The notes under the pieces are model-generated. The model had not been told where the DNA came from and did no database searches. It saw nothing but the letters and a program-made list of their open reading frames with translations. Shown piece by piece: positions 16,228-24,456 of a stretch of 64,000 nucleotides of DNA. Location: assembly GCF_000422805.1 (NCBI RefSeq), contig NZ_AUGT01000009.1, forward strand, positions 320,727 through 384,726, read 5' to 3'. Every line of letters starts with the position of its first letter. The first letter of the stretch is position 1. A program made the translations under genes and the position numbers. The DNA comes from Nocardioides halotolerans DSM 19273 (GTDB taxonomy: Bacteria; Actinomycetota; Actinomycetes; Propionibacteriales; Nocardioidaceae).

Positions 16228-17655
16228 ATGGACCGGTCCTCGTCGGCGCGGTGGTGGGCGTTGGGCGCCACCGCGCTCTCCCTCCTCGTGGTCGGTCTCG
16301 ACATGACCGTCCTCAACGTGGCGCTGCCCGACATCGCGGCCGACCTCCGGGCCTCGACCTCGCAGCTGCAGTGGTTCGCCGACGCCTACCTGCTGGTGCT
16401 CGCGGCCGTGATGCTGCCCGCCGGGATGCTCGGCGACCGGCTCGGCCGCAAGGGACTCACGCTGGGCGCCCTCGCGGTCTTCGGCGTCGGCTCGCTCTGG
16501 TGCGCGTACGCCGGCAGCCCGGGCTCGCTCATCGCGGCCCGGGCGCTGCTCGGGCTCGGCGCGGCCGCGCTCATCCCGCTGGCGATGTCGGCCGTGGTCG
16601 TCCTCTTCGAGCCCGAGGAGAGGCCGAAGGCGGTGCTCGTGCTGAGCCTGTCGACGGTGGTCGGCCTGCCGCTGGGCCCGATCGTCGGCGGGGCGCTACT
16701 CCAGTCCTTCTGGTGGGGGTCGGTCTTCGTCATCAACGTCCCGGTCATCGCGGCCGCGCTCGTCGCCGTGGCGACGTTCCTGCCGGCGGGAGGGGTGGAG
16801 CAGGCGAGCCGGGGCTTCGACGGACCCGGCGTGGTGCTGGCGGCGACGGGTCTGGTGGGCGTGACCTACGGAGTCATCGAGGCGCCCGACCGCGGCTGGA
16901 CCGATCCGCTCACCCTCCTCAGCCTTCTCGGTGGGCTGGTGGTGCTGACGGCGTTCCTGGTGTGGGAGCGGCGACTGACCGGCGCCGTGCCGGTCTTCGA
17001 CTTCGGCGTGTGGGCGCACCCGGAGTTCCGCTGGGGCTCGATCACCGCGGCGGTCGCGAGCATGTCGCTGTTCGGCGTGATGTTCACGATGCCGCAGTAC
17101 TTCCGCCTGGTCCTCGGCGCCGACGCGCTCGGCACCGGCCTGCGCACGCTGCCGATGGTCCTCGGCATGCTCGTGGCGATGCAGGTCTCCAACCGGCTGA
17201 CCGGTCGGGTGCCGTCCGGCGTCGCGGCCGCGACCGGCTCGGCGCTCGTGGCCGCGGGCATGGTGGTCGGTGCGACGACCGACGTCGGCGACGGCTTCGC
17301 CCGGGCGGCGCTGTGGACCGCGGTCGTGGGGCTCGGGTTCGGCACGGCGCTCTTCGCGGCCCAGACCGCCGCGCTGATGAGCCTCCCGCGGGCGCGGGCC
17401 GGCGCCGGGTCGGCCATGGTGCAGACGCTGCGCCAGGTCGGCAGCGTGCTCGGGATCGCGGTGCTGGGCGCCGCGCTCAACGCCCACTACTCCGGCGCCG
17501 GCGACAGCGCCGGGCACTTCGTCGCCGGCATGGACCTCGCGCTGTGGATCTCGGCGGCGACGGCGGTGGTCGCCACCGCGATCGCGGCGGTGCGCCTGCC
17601 GCGGCACCGGCAGGGGGCAGAATCGGGGCGTGACGACCTCGCCCGGGCTGCGTGA
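16228..17655 (+). CDS. MFS transporter, DHA2 (14-helix) drug exporter type
   Basis: The 475-residue protein starts with an ATG after a weak GGAG site. Fourteen hydrophobic segments are visible. The DHA2 signatures are LDMTVLNVALPDIAADL in helix 1 (motif D1), GMLGDRLGRKG after helix 2 (motif A) and VVGLPLGPIVGGALLQ in helix 5 (motif C, typical of exporters). The family expels hydrophobic drugs or dyes using the proton gradient. The perfect operator upstream and the overlapping TetR gene downstream point to substrate-induced expression. Confidence 0.9.
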   Translation: MDRSSSARWWALGATALSLLVVGLDMTVLNVALPDIAADLRASTSQLQWFADAYLLVLAAVMLPAGMLGDRLGRKGLTLGALAVFGVGSLWCAYAGSPGSLIAARALLGLGAAALIPLAMSAVVVLFEPEERPKAVLVLSLSTVVGLPLGPIVGGALLQSFWWGSVFVINVPVIAAALVAVATFLPAGGVEQASRGFDGPGVVLAATGLVGVTYGVIEAPDRGWTDPLTLLSLLGGLVVLTAFLVWERRLTGAVPVFDFGVWAHPEFRWGSITAAVASMSLFGVMFTMPQYFRLVLGADALGTGLRTLPMVLGMLVAMQVSNRLTGRVPSGVAAATGSALVAAGMVVGATTDVGDGFARAALWTAVVGLGFGTALFAAQTAALMSLPRARAGAGSAMVQTLRQVGSVLGIAVLGAALNAHYSGAGDSAGHFVAGMDLALWISAATAVVATAIAAVRLPRHRQGAESGRDDLARAA

Positions 17656-18232
17656 GCGCAAGAAGGCGCGCACCCGCGCGACGATCCAGCGCGAGGCGCT
17701 GAGGCTCTTCCAGCGCGACGGGTACGCCGCCACGTCGGTCGAGGCGATCGCCGCGGCCGCCGAGGTCTCGCCGAGCACGTTCTTCCGCTACTTCCCGACC
17801 AAGGAAGACGTGGTGCTCACCGACTTCATGGACGCGGCGACCGTCGAGCGGTTCGTCGAGGCCCCGGCCGAGCTGTCGCTGGTCGAAGCGCTGACCCACG
17901 CCGTGCGCACCGGCATCGCCGAGCTCCCGAAGGAGGACTTCGAGCTCGAGCACCTGCGCAACCGGCTCATCCGCGACGTGCCCGAGCTGCGGCGCGGCAT
18001 GGTCGCCGAGATGGTGCGGCCGATGGGACTGCTCGCCGAGGCGATCGGGCGCCGGCTCGGCAGGGAGGTCGACGACGACATCCGGATGTTCGCGGGGGCG
18101 GCGATCGGCGGCATGGTGCTGGTGATGCCGGAGCACGGCCACGACCTCGGCGACCCGGAGGCGCTGGTCGACGAGCTGGTCGCGCGCACCCGCAGGCTCG
18201 ACCGGATCCTCACGCTGCCCGACCCGGAGTGA
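17630..18232 (+). CDS. TetR-family transcriptional regulator of the MFS exporter
   Basis: The 200-residue protein starts at a GTG 26 bases inside the exporter gene. The N-terminal helix-turn-helix is standard: ATIQREALRLFQRDGYAATS, VEAIAAAAEVSPSTFFRYFP, TKEDVVLTDF. The C-terminal 140 residues are a helical ligand-binding domain with EHLRNRLIRDVPELRRG. It probably represses its own operon through the palindromes at 16180-16206, releasing them when it binds the exported compound. Confidence 0.9.
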   Translation: MTTSPGLRERKKARTRATIQREALRLFQRDGYAATSVEAIAAAAEVSPSTFFRYFPTKEDVVLTDFMDAATVERFVEAPAELSLVEALTHAVRTGIAELPKEDFELEHLRNRLIRDVPELRRGMVAEMVRPMGLLAEAIGRRLGREVDDDIRMFAGAAIGGMVLVMPEHGHDLGDPEALVDELVARTRRLDRILTLPDPE

Positions 18233-18236
18233 GCGG

Positions 18237-18914
18237 CTACAGGTCGAGCTTGTAGCCCAGCCCGCGCACGGTGACGAGGTACCGCGGCTCACCGGGGTCC
18301 GGCTCGAGCTTGGCGCGCAGCCGCTTCACGTGGACGTCGAGGGTCTTGGTGTCGCCCACGTAGTCCGAGCCCCAGACCCGGTCGATGAGCTGACCTCGGG
18401 TCAGCACCCGGCGCGGGTTGCGGAGGAACATCTCGAGCAGCTCGAACTCCCTCAGCGGCAGCCGCCGCTCCTCGCCGTCGACGGTGACGACGTGGCGCTC
18501 GACGTCCATGCGGACCGGGCCTGCCTCGAGGACGGCGGGCGCGGGGTCGGGCTCCGTGCCGCGCCGGAGCACCGCCCGGATCCGGGCGACCAGCTCGCGT
18601 GGCGAGTAGGGCTTGGTGACGTAGTCGTCGGCGCCCAGCTCGAGCCCGACCACCTTGTCGACCTCGTCGTCCTTGGCGCTGACCATGATCACCGGGACGC
18701 TCGAGGTCTGCCGGATGGTGCGGCACACCTCGATGCCGGGCAGCCCGGGCAGCATGAGGTCGAGGAGGACGATGTCGGCGCCGTTGCGGTCGAACTCGGT
18801 GAGCGCCGCGGGGCCGTCGGCCGCGACCGCGACCTCGAAGCCCTCCTTGCGGAGCAGGTAGGCAAGCGCCTCGCTGTAGCTCTCCTCGTCCTCCACGACG
18901 AGCACGCGGGTCAC
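18237..18914 (-). CDS. regX3: Two-component response regulator RegX3 (PhoP-type)
   Basis: The GTG at 18914 overlaps the stop of the kinase gene (GTGA). The 225-residue protein is an OmpR-family regulator: TRVLVVEDEES with the acidic pocket, D52 in VLLDLMLPGLPG as phosphorylation site, VSAKDDE, and the conserved Lys in DYVTKPYSPREL. The C-terminal winged helix has LLEMFLRNPRRVLTRGQL and KTLDVHVKRLRAKLEPDPGE, ending VRGLGYKLDL. In mycobacteria and streptomycetes this regulator controls the phosphate-starvation response (pst, phoA and related genes) by binding PHO boxes; one lies just beyond its kinase gene. Confidence 0.93.
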   Translation of the reverse strand: MTRVLVVEDEESYSEALAYLLRKEGFEVAVAADGPAALTEFDRNGADIVLLDLMLPGLPGIEVCRTIRQTSSVPVIMVSAKDDEVDKVVGLELGADDYVTKPYSPRELVARIRAVLRRGTEPDPAPAVLEAGPVRMDVERHVVTVDGEERRLPLREFELLEMFLRNPRRVLTRGQLIDRVWGSDYVGDTKTLDVHVKRLRAKLEPDPGEPRYLVTVRGLGYKLDL

Positions 18915-20083
18915 GTCAGCACCTCTTCCTCGCTGGTCTCCGGGTCGTCCAGCGACGCGGCGGTGCGGGGCAGGTGCCGGGGCAGGGTCAGCGTGAACGT
19001 CGAGCCCTGGCCCTCGACCGACCACACCGTGACGTCGCCGCCGTGCGTGGCGGCGACGTGCTTGACGATCGAGAGGCCGAGGCCGGTGCCTCCCGTGGAG
19101 CGGTGCCGGGCCGGGTCGACCCGGTAGAACCTCTCGAAGATCCGGTCGATCTCGTCGGGAGGGATGCCGATGCCCTGGTCGACGACCGAGATCTCGACCG
19201 AAGCCTGGTCGGCCTTGGTCGTGACCAGCACCGTCGAGTCCGGCGCCGAGTAGGACACGGCGTTGGCGACCAGGTTGGCGACGGCGGCGGTGACCTGCTC
19301 CTCGTTGCCGAGGACCTCGAGCCCCGGGGTGCCGCCGGTGACGATCTCGATGCGCCTGGCGTCCGCGTCGATCGCGCTGGTGTCGACGGCGACGGCGATG
19401 ACGTCGTCGATGCGGACGGCGGCCGGCGTGTCCAGCGGGTCGTCGGCCTGGAGCCTGGACAGCTCGATGATCTGCTGGACCAGGTGGGTGAGCCGGTCGC
19501 TCTCGGTGAGCATCCGTCCCGCGAACCGCGTGACCGCCTCGGGGTCGTCGCTGGCGTCCGAGACTGCCTCGGCCAGCAGCCTGATCGCCCCCACGGGCGT
19601 CTTGAGCTCGTGGCTGACGTTGGCCACGAAGTCTCGACGTACCGCCTCGACGCGGCGCTCGCGGGTGCGGTCCTCGACCAGCGCGAGCACGAGGTGCGAC
19701 CCGAGCGGCGCCACCCGCGCGGTGACGTGGCGCGCCGGCGCGGCCGGCCGCTCCATGACCAGCTCGGTCTCGCGGATCTGGCCGTCGCGGCGTACGTCGC
19801 GGACCAGCCGGTCGAGCTCCTCTGAGACGAGCTGGTGGCCGCGCACGAGGCCGAGGGCGTAGGCCGGCGCGGAGGCCTTCACGACCGTGTCGGTCTCATC
19901 GACGATCACCGCGCTGCTGCGCAGGACCGAGAGCACGGTTGCGACCTCGGGCGGGACGACGGGAACTTCGACCGGGGGCCGGGCGGACTGCTGGCGGTCG
20001 CTGATGTGCCACGCGAGCACCGCGCCACCGGCGACGACGGCCCCGAGGACGGCGGCCAGGAACGCCTGCGTCGTCGGGTCCAC
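18911..20083 (-). CDS. senX3: Sensor histidine kinase SenX3 (PhoR-type)
   Basis: The GTG at 20083 gives 390 residues and is supported by a leaderless TACCAT 6 bases upstream. One membrane helix (about residues 6-25) is followed by a PAS-like region (about 50-140). The H-box is DFVANVSHELKTPVGAIRLL with H158. The ATP-binding domain shows NLVANAVSYS (N box), DQGIGIPPDEIDRIFERFYR (G1/F box) and GTGLGLSIVKHV (G2). It phosphorylates RegX3, encoded immediately downstream with a four-base overlap. As in other actinobacteria it probably senses phosphate through the Pst complex and PhoU rather than directly. Confidence 0.93.
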   Translation of the reverse strand: MDPTTQAFLAAVLGAVVAGGAVLAWHISDRQQSARPPVEVPVVPPEVATVLSVLRSSAVIVDETDTVVKASAPAYALGLVRGHQLVSEELDRLVRDVRRDGQIRETELVMERPAAPARHVTARVAPLGSHLVLALVEDRTRERRVEAVRRDFVANVSHELKTPVGAIRLLAEAVSDASDDPEAVTRFAGRMLTESDRLTHLVQQIIELSRLQADDPLDTPAAVRIDDVIAVAVDTSAIDADARRIEIVTGGTPGLEVLGNEEQVTAAVANLVANAVSYSAPDSTVLVTTKADQASVEISVVDQGIGIPPDEIDRIFERFYRVDPARHRSTGGTGLGLSIVKHVAATHGGDVTVWSVEGQGSTFTLTLPRHLPRTAASLDDPETSEEEVLT

Positions 20084-20089
20084 ACCACG

Positions 20090-20095
20090 ATGGTA
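20090..20095 (-). promoter_or_regulatory. Leaderless -10 element (TACCAT) of senX3
   Basis: TACCAT on the minus strand lies 6 bases before the GTG at 20083. It sets the senX3 start and leaves about 50 bases to the PHO box on the same strand. Confidence 0.5.
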
Positions 20096-20143
20096 GGGCG
20101 GCGTCCACGCGTCGTTCGCCTCCGCGGCGAGGGTGCACCCAAC

Positions 20144-20161
20144 GTTCACGTGCCGTTCACG
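20144..20161 (+). promoter_or_regulatory. PHO box between senX3 and phoU
   Basis: GTTCACG-TGCC-GTTCACG is a direct repeat with an 11-base period, the form of the actinobacterial PhoP/RegX3 site. It lies about 30 bases before the phoU -10, in the -35 region, so an activating role on phoU is likely, with autoregulation of senX3-regX3 possible from the same site. Confidence 0.72.
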
Positions 20162-20191
20162 TCGAGTCCCCGGCCGGTCACCTCGGCTCCC

Positions 20192-20197
20192 TACGGT
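20192..20197 (+). promoter_or_regulatory. Leaderless -10 element (TACGGT) of phoU
   Basis: TACGGT lies 6 bases before the ATG at 20204. No Shine-Dalgarno is present. The PHO box replaces a recognisable -35. Confidence 0.55.
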
Positions 20198-20203
20198 GCC
20201 GCC

Positions 20204-20860
20204 ATGCGTGAGCTCTTCCACGACCAGCTCGAGTCGATCTTCGTCGACCTCGCCGCGATCTGCTCCCAGGTCGAGGGCGCGGTCCGCGGGGCGACCGACG
20301 CCCTGCTCTCCGGCGACGCCGAGATCGCCGAACGCGTCATCAGCGCGGACGACGCGATCGACCTCGCCCACATCCGGGTGGAGGACACGGCGTTCTCCCT
20401 GCTCTCGCTGCAGGCGCCGGTCGCCGGCGACCTGCGCGTGGTGGTCGCCGCGCTCCGGATGGTCACCGAGCTCGAGCGGATGGGCGACCTGTCCGTGCAC
20501 GTCGCGAAGATCGCGCGGCTGCGGGTGCCCCACGTCGCGGTGCCGGAGGAGATCCGACCGACGGTCAGCCGGATGGCGCAGGTCGCCGAGGACATGGTCG
20601 GGGCCGTGCACCGGGTGATCACCACCCGCGACGTGGCCGCCGCCCTCGAGGTGCGCCGCGACGACGACGAGATGGACCGGCTGCGGCGCCAGAGCTTCAC
20701 CGAGCTCCTGTCGGACGGCTGGACCCACGGTGTCGAGGCCGCCGTCGACGTCGTCCTCCTCGGCCGCTACTACGAGCGCATCGCCGACCACGCGGTCTCG
20801 GTCGCCGGCCGGGTGGTGTACATCGTCACCGGTGAGTTCCCGGCGGGGGTGCGCGCCTGA
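20204..20860 (+). CDS. phoU: Phosphate signalling protein PhoU
   Basis: The 218-residue protein is a PhoU of normal length with two three-helix repeats. It begins MRELFHDQLESIFVDLAAIC; the metal-binding E/D-xxx-D motifs are in ERMGDLSVHVAKIARLR (first repeat) and YYERIADHAVSVAGRVVYIV (second). PhoU links the Pst phosphate transporter to the PhoR/SenX3 kinase and holds it inactive when phosphate is plentiful. Its position divergent from senX3-regX3 across a PHO box matches the Streptomyces phoU-phoR-phoP order. The start is fixed by the leaderless -10. Confidence 0.93.
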   Translation: MRELFHDQLESIFVDLAAICSQVEGAVRGATDALLSGDAEIAERVISADDAIDLAHIRVEDTAFSLLSLQAPVAGDLRVVVAALRMVTELERMGDLSVHVAKIARLRVPHVAVPEEIRPTVSRMAQVAEDMVGAVHRVITTRDVAAALEVRRDDDEMDRLRRQSFTELLSDGWTHGVEAAVDVVLLGRYYERIADHAVSVAGRVVYIVTGEFPAGVRA

Positions 20861-20868
20861 GCGTCCGG

Positions 20869-21172
20869 GTTGCCTGCTGACCGCTGGGTCGGGGGTGGGC
20901 CGGGGCAGCGGTCAGCCAGCAACTTCGGTGGCGGTGTCGGGGGTGGCGTTGGTTGCCTGCTGACCGCTGGGTCGGGGGTGCGCCCGGGCGGCGGTCAGCC
21001 AGCAACCTCGGTGGCGGTGTCGGGGGTGTCGTGGGTTGCCTGCTGACCGCTGGGCCGCCCGTGCGCCGGGGCGGCGGTCAGCCAGCAACCTCGGTGGCGG
21101 TCTCGGGGGTGTCGTGGGTTGCCTGCTGACCGCTGGGCCGCCCGCGCGCCCGGACGGCGGTCAGCCAGCAAC
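20869..21172. repeat. Four 55-base hairpin units in tandem at an exact 83-base period
   Basis: Units lie at 20869-20923, 20952-21006, 21035-21089 and 21118-21172, separated by near-identical 28-base spacers. Each unit has the left arm GTTGCCTGCTGACCGCTG and a right arm ending GCGGTCAGCCAGCAAC, which pair except for two central mismatches. The arms are the same in all four units, while the 20-odd-base loops differ. The array fills the space between convergent phoU and gpmA and carries no gene. It may act as a bidirectional terminator or a REP/BIME-like element. Confidence 0.85.
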
Positions 21173-21196
21173 CCCGACAGCAAGGAGACGGGACGG

Positions 21197-21940
21197 TCAG
21201 CGGCCCTGGTTGGCGACGGCCGCGGCGGCCTCGGCGGCGGCGTCGGGGTCGAGGTAGCGGCCGCCGGGGACCGTGGGCGCCATGTCGTCGTCGAGCTCGT
21301 AGACCAGCGGCATGCCGGTGGGGATGTTGAGGCCGGCGATGTCGTCGTCGCTGATGCCGTCGAGGTGCTTGACCAGGGCGCGGAGGCTGTTGCCGTGGGC
21401 GGCGACCAGGACGGTGCGGCCGGCGCGGAGGTCGGCGGTGATGTCGGACTCCCAGTAGGGCAGGAACCGCTCGATGACGTCCTTGAGGCACTCGCTGCGG
21501 GGGAGCTCGTCGCCGAGGTCGGCGTATTGAGGCAGTCCGGCCTGCGACCACTCGGACGCGTCGTCGATCGTTGGTGGGGGGACGTCGTACGAGCGGCGCC
21601 AGAGCATGAACTGCTCCTCGCCGTACTCCTCGAGCGTCTGCTTCTTGTTCTTGCCCTGCAGCGCGCCGTAGTGCCGCTCGTTGAGCCGCCACGACCGCTT
21701 GACCGGGATCCAGTGCCGGTCGGCGACGTCGAGCGAGAGCGCCGCGGTGGTGATCGCGCGCCGCAGCAGCGAGGTGTGCACGACGTCGGGTGCGAGGCCG
21801 GCGTCCTTCAGCTGCTGGCCACCGCGCTCGGCCTCGCCGCGGCCCTTCTCGCTGAGGGGTACGTCGACCCAGCCGGTGAAGAGGTTCTCGGCGTTCCAGA
21901 TGCTCTCGCCGTGGCGCAGGAGGACCAGGGTGTGCGGCAC
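21197..21940 (-). CDS. gpmA: 2,3-bisphosphoglycerate-dependent phosphoglycerate mutase
   Basis: This 247-residue glycolytic enzyme interconverts 3- and 2-phosphoglycerate. [20 protein letters not shown] carries the phosphorylated His of the RHG motif, [10 protein letters not shown] and [17 protein letters not shown] contain the substrate-binding Arg and catalytic Glu, and [20 protein letters not shown] carries the second catalytic His. The length matches dPGM rather than the shorter cofactor-free homologues. The GTG start is 4 bases after the stop of the lipoprotein gene, so the two are probably co-transcribed. gpmA near mshA and senX3 is the usual actinobacterial neighbourhood. Confidence 0.95.
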   Translation of the reverse strand: MPHTLVLLRHGESIWNAENLFTGWVDVPLSEKGRGEAERGGQQLKDAGLAPDVVHTSLLRRAITTAALSLDVADRHWIPVKRSWRLNERHYGALQGKNKKQTLEEYGEEQFMLWRRSYDVPPPTIDDASEWSQAGLPQYADLGDELPRSECLKDVIERFLPYWESDITADLRAGRTVLVAAHGNSLRALVKHLDGISDDDIAGLNIPTGMPLVYELDDDMAPTVPGGRYLDPDAAAEAAAAVANQGR

Positions 21941-21944
21941 GAGG

Positions 21945-22580
21945 TCAGCCCTCGGTGCTGCAGCTGTACGGCTCCTGCGGCGCCGCCGGCGCGGACGAGC
22001 TCTCGCTGGCGCTCTCGCTGGGGCTCACGGTCGCGCCGTCGGTGGGTACGTCGCCCGGCGACGGCTCGTCGCTCGGGCTCGCCGACTCGGACGGCTCCTG
22101 CTGGGAGAGGTCGCGGCCCTCGTATGAGTTGCAGGCGAACACGATCGGCACGTCGAACGTGACCTCGTCGCCGCTCTCGAAGGTCAGGGTCAGCTCGGCG
22201 ACCTGACCCGCGTCGAAGTCACCGGTCACGGTGATCGGGTCCTGGTCGACGAGGTTGACGAACCCGCGCGCCGGGATGTCGATCGAGAGGTCCGACGGGT
22301 CGACGGTCAGGTCGCTCCACTCACCGGCCCCGGAGACACCGGTGAGCTGGTTGTCGTCCTTGGGGGAGGCGTTGCTGAGCGAGGCCACGAACGTGCCGGA
22401 GTCGGGCTGGGCGGCCACGATCACGGCGGAGAGGACGTGGACGTCGGCGTCCCGGTTGTTGGTGCCCGCGGCCTGGGTGTAGACCCGGTCGGTCGCCTTG
22501 CCGAAGCCGCACGAGCCGAGCAGCGGCAGAGCGAGGACGAGGGCCCCGGCGACCAGCCGGAACGAGCGTCGGGTCTGCAT
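21945..22580 (-). CDS. Secreted lipoprotein, unknown function
   Basis: The 211-residue protein has a lipoprotein signal ending LLGSC (Cys at about residue 24). A beta-rich domain follows ([51 protein letters not shown]). The C terminus is a Ser/Pro/Glu-rich tail ([14 protein letters not shown]) ending in two cysteines. The strand pattern vaguely recalls copper-chaperone-like or DUF461 domains, but the metal-binding Met/His residues are not evident, so I leave it unassigned. The ATG is leaderless (TAGGGT plus 7 bases). Confidence 0.75.
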   Translation of the reverse strand: MQTRRSFRLVAGALVLALPLLGSCGFGKATDRVYTQAAGTNNRDADVHVLSAVIVAAQPDSGTFVASLSNASPKDDNQLTGVSGAGEWSDLTVDPSDLSIDIPARGFVNLVDQDPITVTGDFDAGQVAELTLTFESGDEVTFDVPIVFACNSYEGRDLSQQEPSESASPSDEPSPGDVPTDGATVSPSESASESSSAPAAPQEPYSCSTEG

Positions 22581-22587
22581 GGACGCA

Positions 22588-22593
22588 ACCCTA
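22588..22593 (-). promoter_or_regulatory. Leaderless -10 element (TAGGGT) of the lipoprotein-gpmA operon
   Basis: TAGGGT on the minus strand lies 7 bases before the ATG at 22580; no ribosome site is visible. It probably drives gpmA as well. Confidence 0.55.
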
Positions 22594-22617
22594 ATGGACG
22601 TGGTCCCCCGGGCTGGA

Positions 22618-23673
22618 TCAGGGCTGGAGCGGCTCCTGTCCCAACCCCACGTGCGTGCCGGCGAAGGCCAGCGCGACCAGCACCAGGACGGTGTAGGTGC
22701 CGGCGACCCAGAGCAGCTTGGAGGCGCCGATCCTCAGCCCGAGCCTGAGCGGCAGGTAGGTCCAGCGGTCCTCGTTGTCGGGGACCAGCCCCCACAGCGC
22801 GGTGAGCAGGTGCACGCCGATGCCGAGCAGCGCCGCCAGCCCGGTGATGACCAGCTCCGGCGGCGCCCCCTTCTCCTGGCCGCCCCAGCCCCCGTAGGAG
22901 AGGAACGCCGGGTAGAGCGCGAACGCCGCCGCCCACGGCAGCCACGACAGGAGGCCCTTGCGCAGCCAGACCCACTGCCCGAGGAGGCCGATCGCCAGAG
23001 AGGCGAGGTAGGCCGGACCGGCGTACATGCCGTTGGCGACCGACAGCGGCACCACCAGGAAGATCGCGAGCGCCAGGCAGAACCACACCGTGCCCGGGTC
23101 GAGCCGTCCGTCGGCAAGGGGCTTGCCCGTACGCCGGTGGCGAGCGTCGCGCTTGCGGTCGACGAGGTCGTTGAACCAGCCCAGGCAGACCTGGCCCACC
23201 AGCACGGTGGCGAGGATCAGCAGCAGCTCGCGGCTGGGCCGGCCGGCCAGCGCGGCGGCCACCGTCATGCCGACCGCCGTCACCAGGGCCTGGCGGGGGT
23301 GCGCGGCACGGACGAGCAGGAACGGCGTCAGGTCGCGCAGCCGGAAGCGGCTCGGCTCGGCGCCGTCCTCGCCCGGCTCGGGGCCGGCGGTCTCCGCGGC
23401 CGTGGGCTCGGGAGCGGGCTCGGTCGCGGGCTCGGGCGCGGGCTCGGTGAGGGTGTCGTCCTCCGGCGCGGTCGCCGTCGCCCGGGCCGCCCGGCGCTGG
23501 GCGGCTCGCTGCTCGCGCGCCCGCCAGCCGCGCTCGGCCGACGCAGCCGCGGTGGCGGATGGTGCGGATGAGGCAGGTGGAGCGTCCCCGTCCCCGGGGT
23601 GGACCGCACCAGCGGTGTCCACAGCCTCGCGCCGGGCCGCCCTCCCGCGGCCCCAGCGACCCTCTCTCGCCAT
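22618..23673 (-). CDS. UbiA-family prenyltransferase with long low-complexity N terminus
   Basis: From the ATG at 23673 the protein has 351 residues. About 105 N-terminal residues are Ala/Glu/Pro/Arg-rich and probably disordered (PEPATEPAPEPTAAE). Then come eight or nine membrane helices. The first aspartate-rich motif is GWFNDLVDRKRDARHRRTGK (N-D-x-x-D-R-x-x-D, Mg-prenyl diphosphate site); the second is weaker (LVPDNEDR). UbiA enzymes attach isoprenoid tails to aromatic or sugar-phosphate acceptors. The closeness to ispD may be coincidental. AATACT lies 7 bases before the ATG. The substrate is not predictable. Confidence 0.85.
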   Translation of the reverse strand: MAREGRWGRGRAARREAVDTAGAVHPGDGDAPPASSAPSATAAASAERGWRAREQRAAQRRAARATATAPEDDTLTEPAPEPATEPAPEPTAAETAGPEPGEDGAEPSRFRLRDLTPFLLVRAAHPRQALVTAVGMTVAAALAGRPSRELLLILATVLVGQVCLGWFNDLVDRKRDARHRRTGKPLADGRLDPGTVWFCLALAIFLVVPLSVANGMYAGPAYLASLAIGLLGQWVWLRKGLLSWLPWAAAFALYPAFLSYGGWGGQEKGAPPELVITGLAALLGIGVHLLTALWGLVPDNEDRWTYLPLRLGLRIGASKLLWVAGTYTVLVLVALAFAGTHVGLGQEPLQP

Positions 23674-23875
23674 GCCCCGCAGTATTGACCACGCGACGTC
23701 GCCTGGCGGGCCTTCGATGCCGATGACCTGCGATTTCATCTGTGAGGAGCCTGAGAGAAGGCCAAGCGCGGCCGGCGCGCGACGACGGCTCGCAGCATGA
23801 GGAACCGGCCTTTGTCAAGTGGCGATCAGGCCTCTGACCTGCGGAAACGTCGACGGGCGACAACCAGCGGCGTGT

Positions 23876-23881
23876 TAGACT
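23876..23881 (+). promoter_or_regulatory. -10 element (TAGACT) of carD
   Basis: TAGACT lies 33 bases upstream of the carD ATG, leaving a short leader with a good AGGAAGGGGA ribosome site. carD is thus one of the few clearly leadered genes here. No convincing -35 is seen. Confidence 0.5.
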
Positions 23882-23908
23882 GGTCACCTAGGAAGGGGAA
23901 CTTCACAT

Positions 23909-24394
23909 ATGACTTTCACCGTCGGCGAAACGGTTGTCTACCCGAACCACGGGGCCGCGATCATCGAGGACATCGAGATGCGGACCATCAAGGGAGAGGA
24001 CCGGGAGTACCTCGTACTCCGGATCGTCGCCCAGCAGGATCTCGTGGTGCGTGTCCCGGCCTGCAACCTCGATCTCGTGGGTGTCCGCGACGTGGTGGAC
24101 AAGGCGGGCCTGGACCGGGTGTTCGACGTCCTGCGCGCTGCGCACGTCGAGGAGCCGACCAACTGGTCGCGCCGCTACAAGGCCAACCTCGAGAAGCTGC
24201 ACAGCGGCGACGTCATGAAGGTGGCCGAGGTCGTCCGCGACCTCTGGCGCCGCGAGCGTGACCGCGGGCTGTCGGCCGGCGAGAAGCGGATGCTGGCGAA
24301 GGCCCGCCAGATCCTCGTCTCCGAGCTGGCCCTGGCCGAGCACACCAACGAGGACAAGGCCGAGGCCATCCTCGACGAGGTGCTCGCCTCCTGA
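23909..24394 (+). CDS. carD: CarD-family RNA polymerase-binding transcription factor
   Basis: The 161-residue protein matches mycobacterial CarD in length and sequence. The N-terminal RNA-polymerase-interaction (Tudor-like) domain has [20 protein letters not shown] and [20 protein letters not shown]. The C-terminal helical DNA-binding domain has the conserved [17 protein letters not shown], whose Trp wedges into the promoter bubble, followed by [20 protein letters not shown]. CarD stabilises open complexes at rRNA and many other promoters and is essential in mycobacteria. In most actinobacteria it is followed by ispD and ispF; here an IspD-like gene follows directly. Confidence 0.95.
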   Translation: MTFTVGETVVYPNHGAAIIEDIEMRTIKGEDREYLVLRIVAQQDLVVRVPACNLDLVGVRDVVDKAGLDRVFDVLRAAHVEEPTNWSRRYKANLEKLHSGDVMKVAEVVRDLWRRERDRGLSAGEKRMLAKARQILVSELALAEHTNEDKAEAILDEVLAS

Positions 24395-24416
24395 GCGACA
24401 CCCAGCACCAGCCTCA

Positions 24417-24454
24417 CATCGACCCGTCCGAGCACGAGCTCGGACGGGTCGATG
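24417..24454 (+). terminator. Perfect 17-bp stem hairpin downstream of carD
   Basis: Arms 24417-24433 and 24438-24454 are perfectly complementary around the four-base loop ACGA. The structure begins 22 bases after the carD stop and ends two bases before the proposed TTG start of the next gene. It is either the carD terminator or an attenuator controlling the IspD-like gene. No U-tract follows. Confidence 0.72.
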
Positions 24455-24456
24455 CG

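Noticed and set aside
20869..21172. CRISPR-like regular repeat array
   Set aside because: Only four units, the spacers are almost identical to each other, each unit is a 55-base hairpin with a variable loop, and no cas gene is nearby.
23674..23908. tRNA or structured RNA in the gap before carD
   Set aside because: No cloverleaf, riboswitch motif or strong hairpin was found; only the carD -10 and ribosome site are evident.
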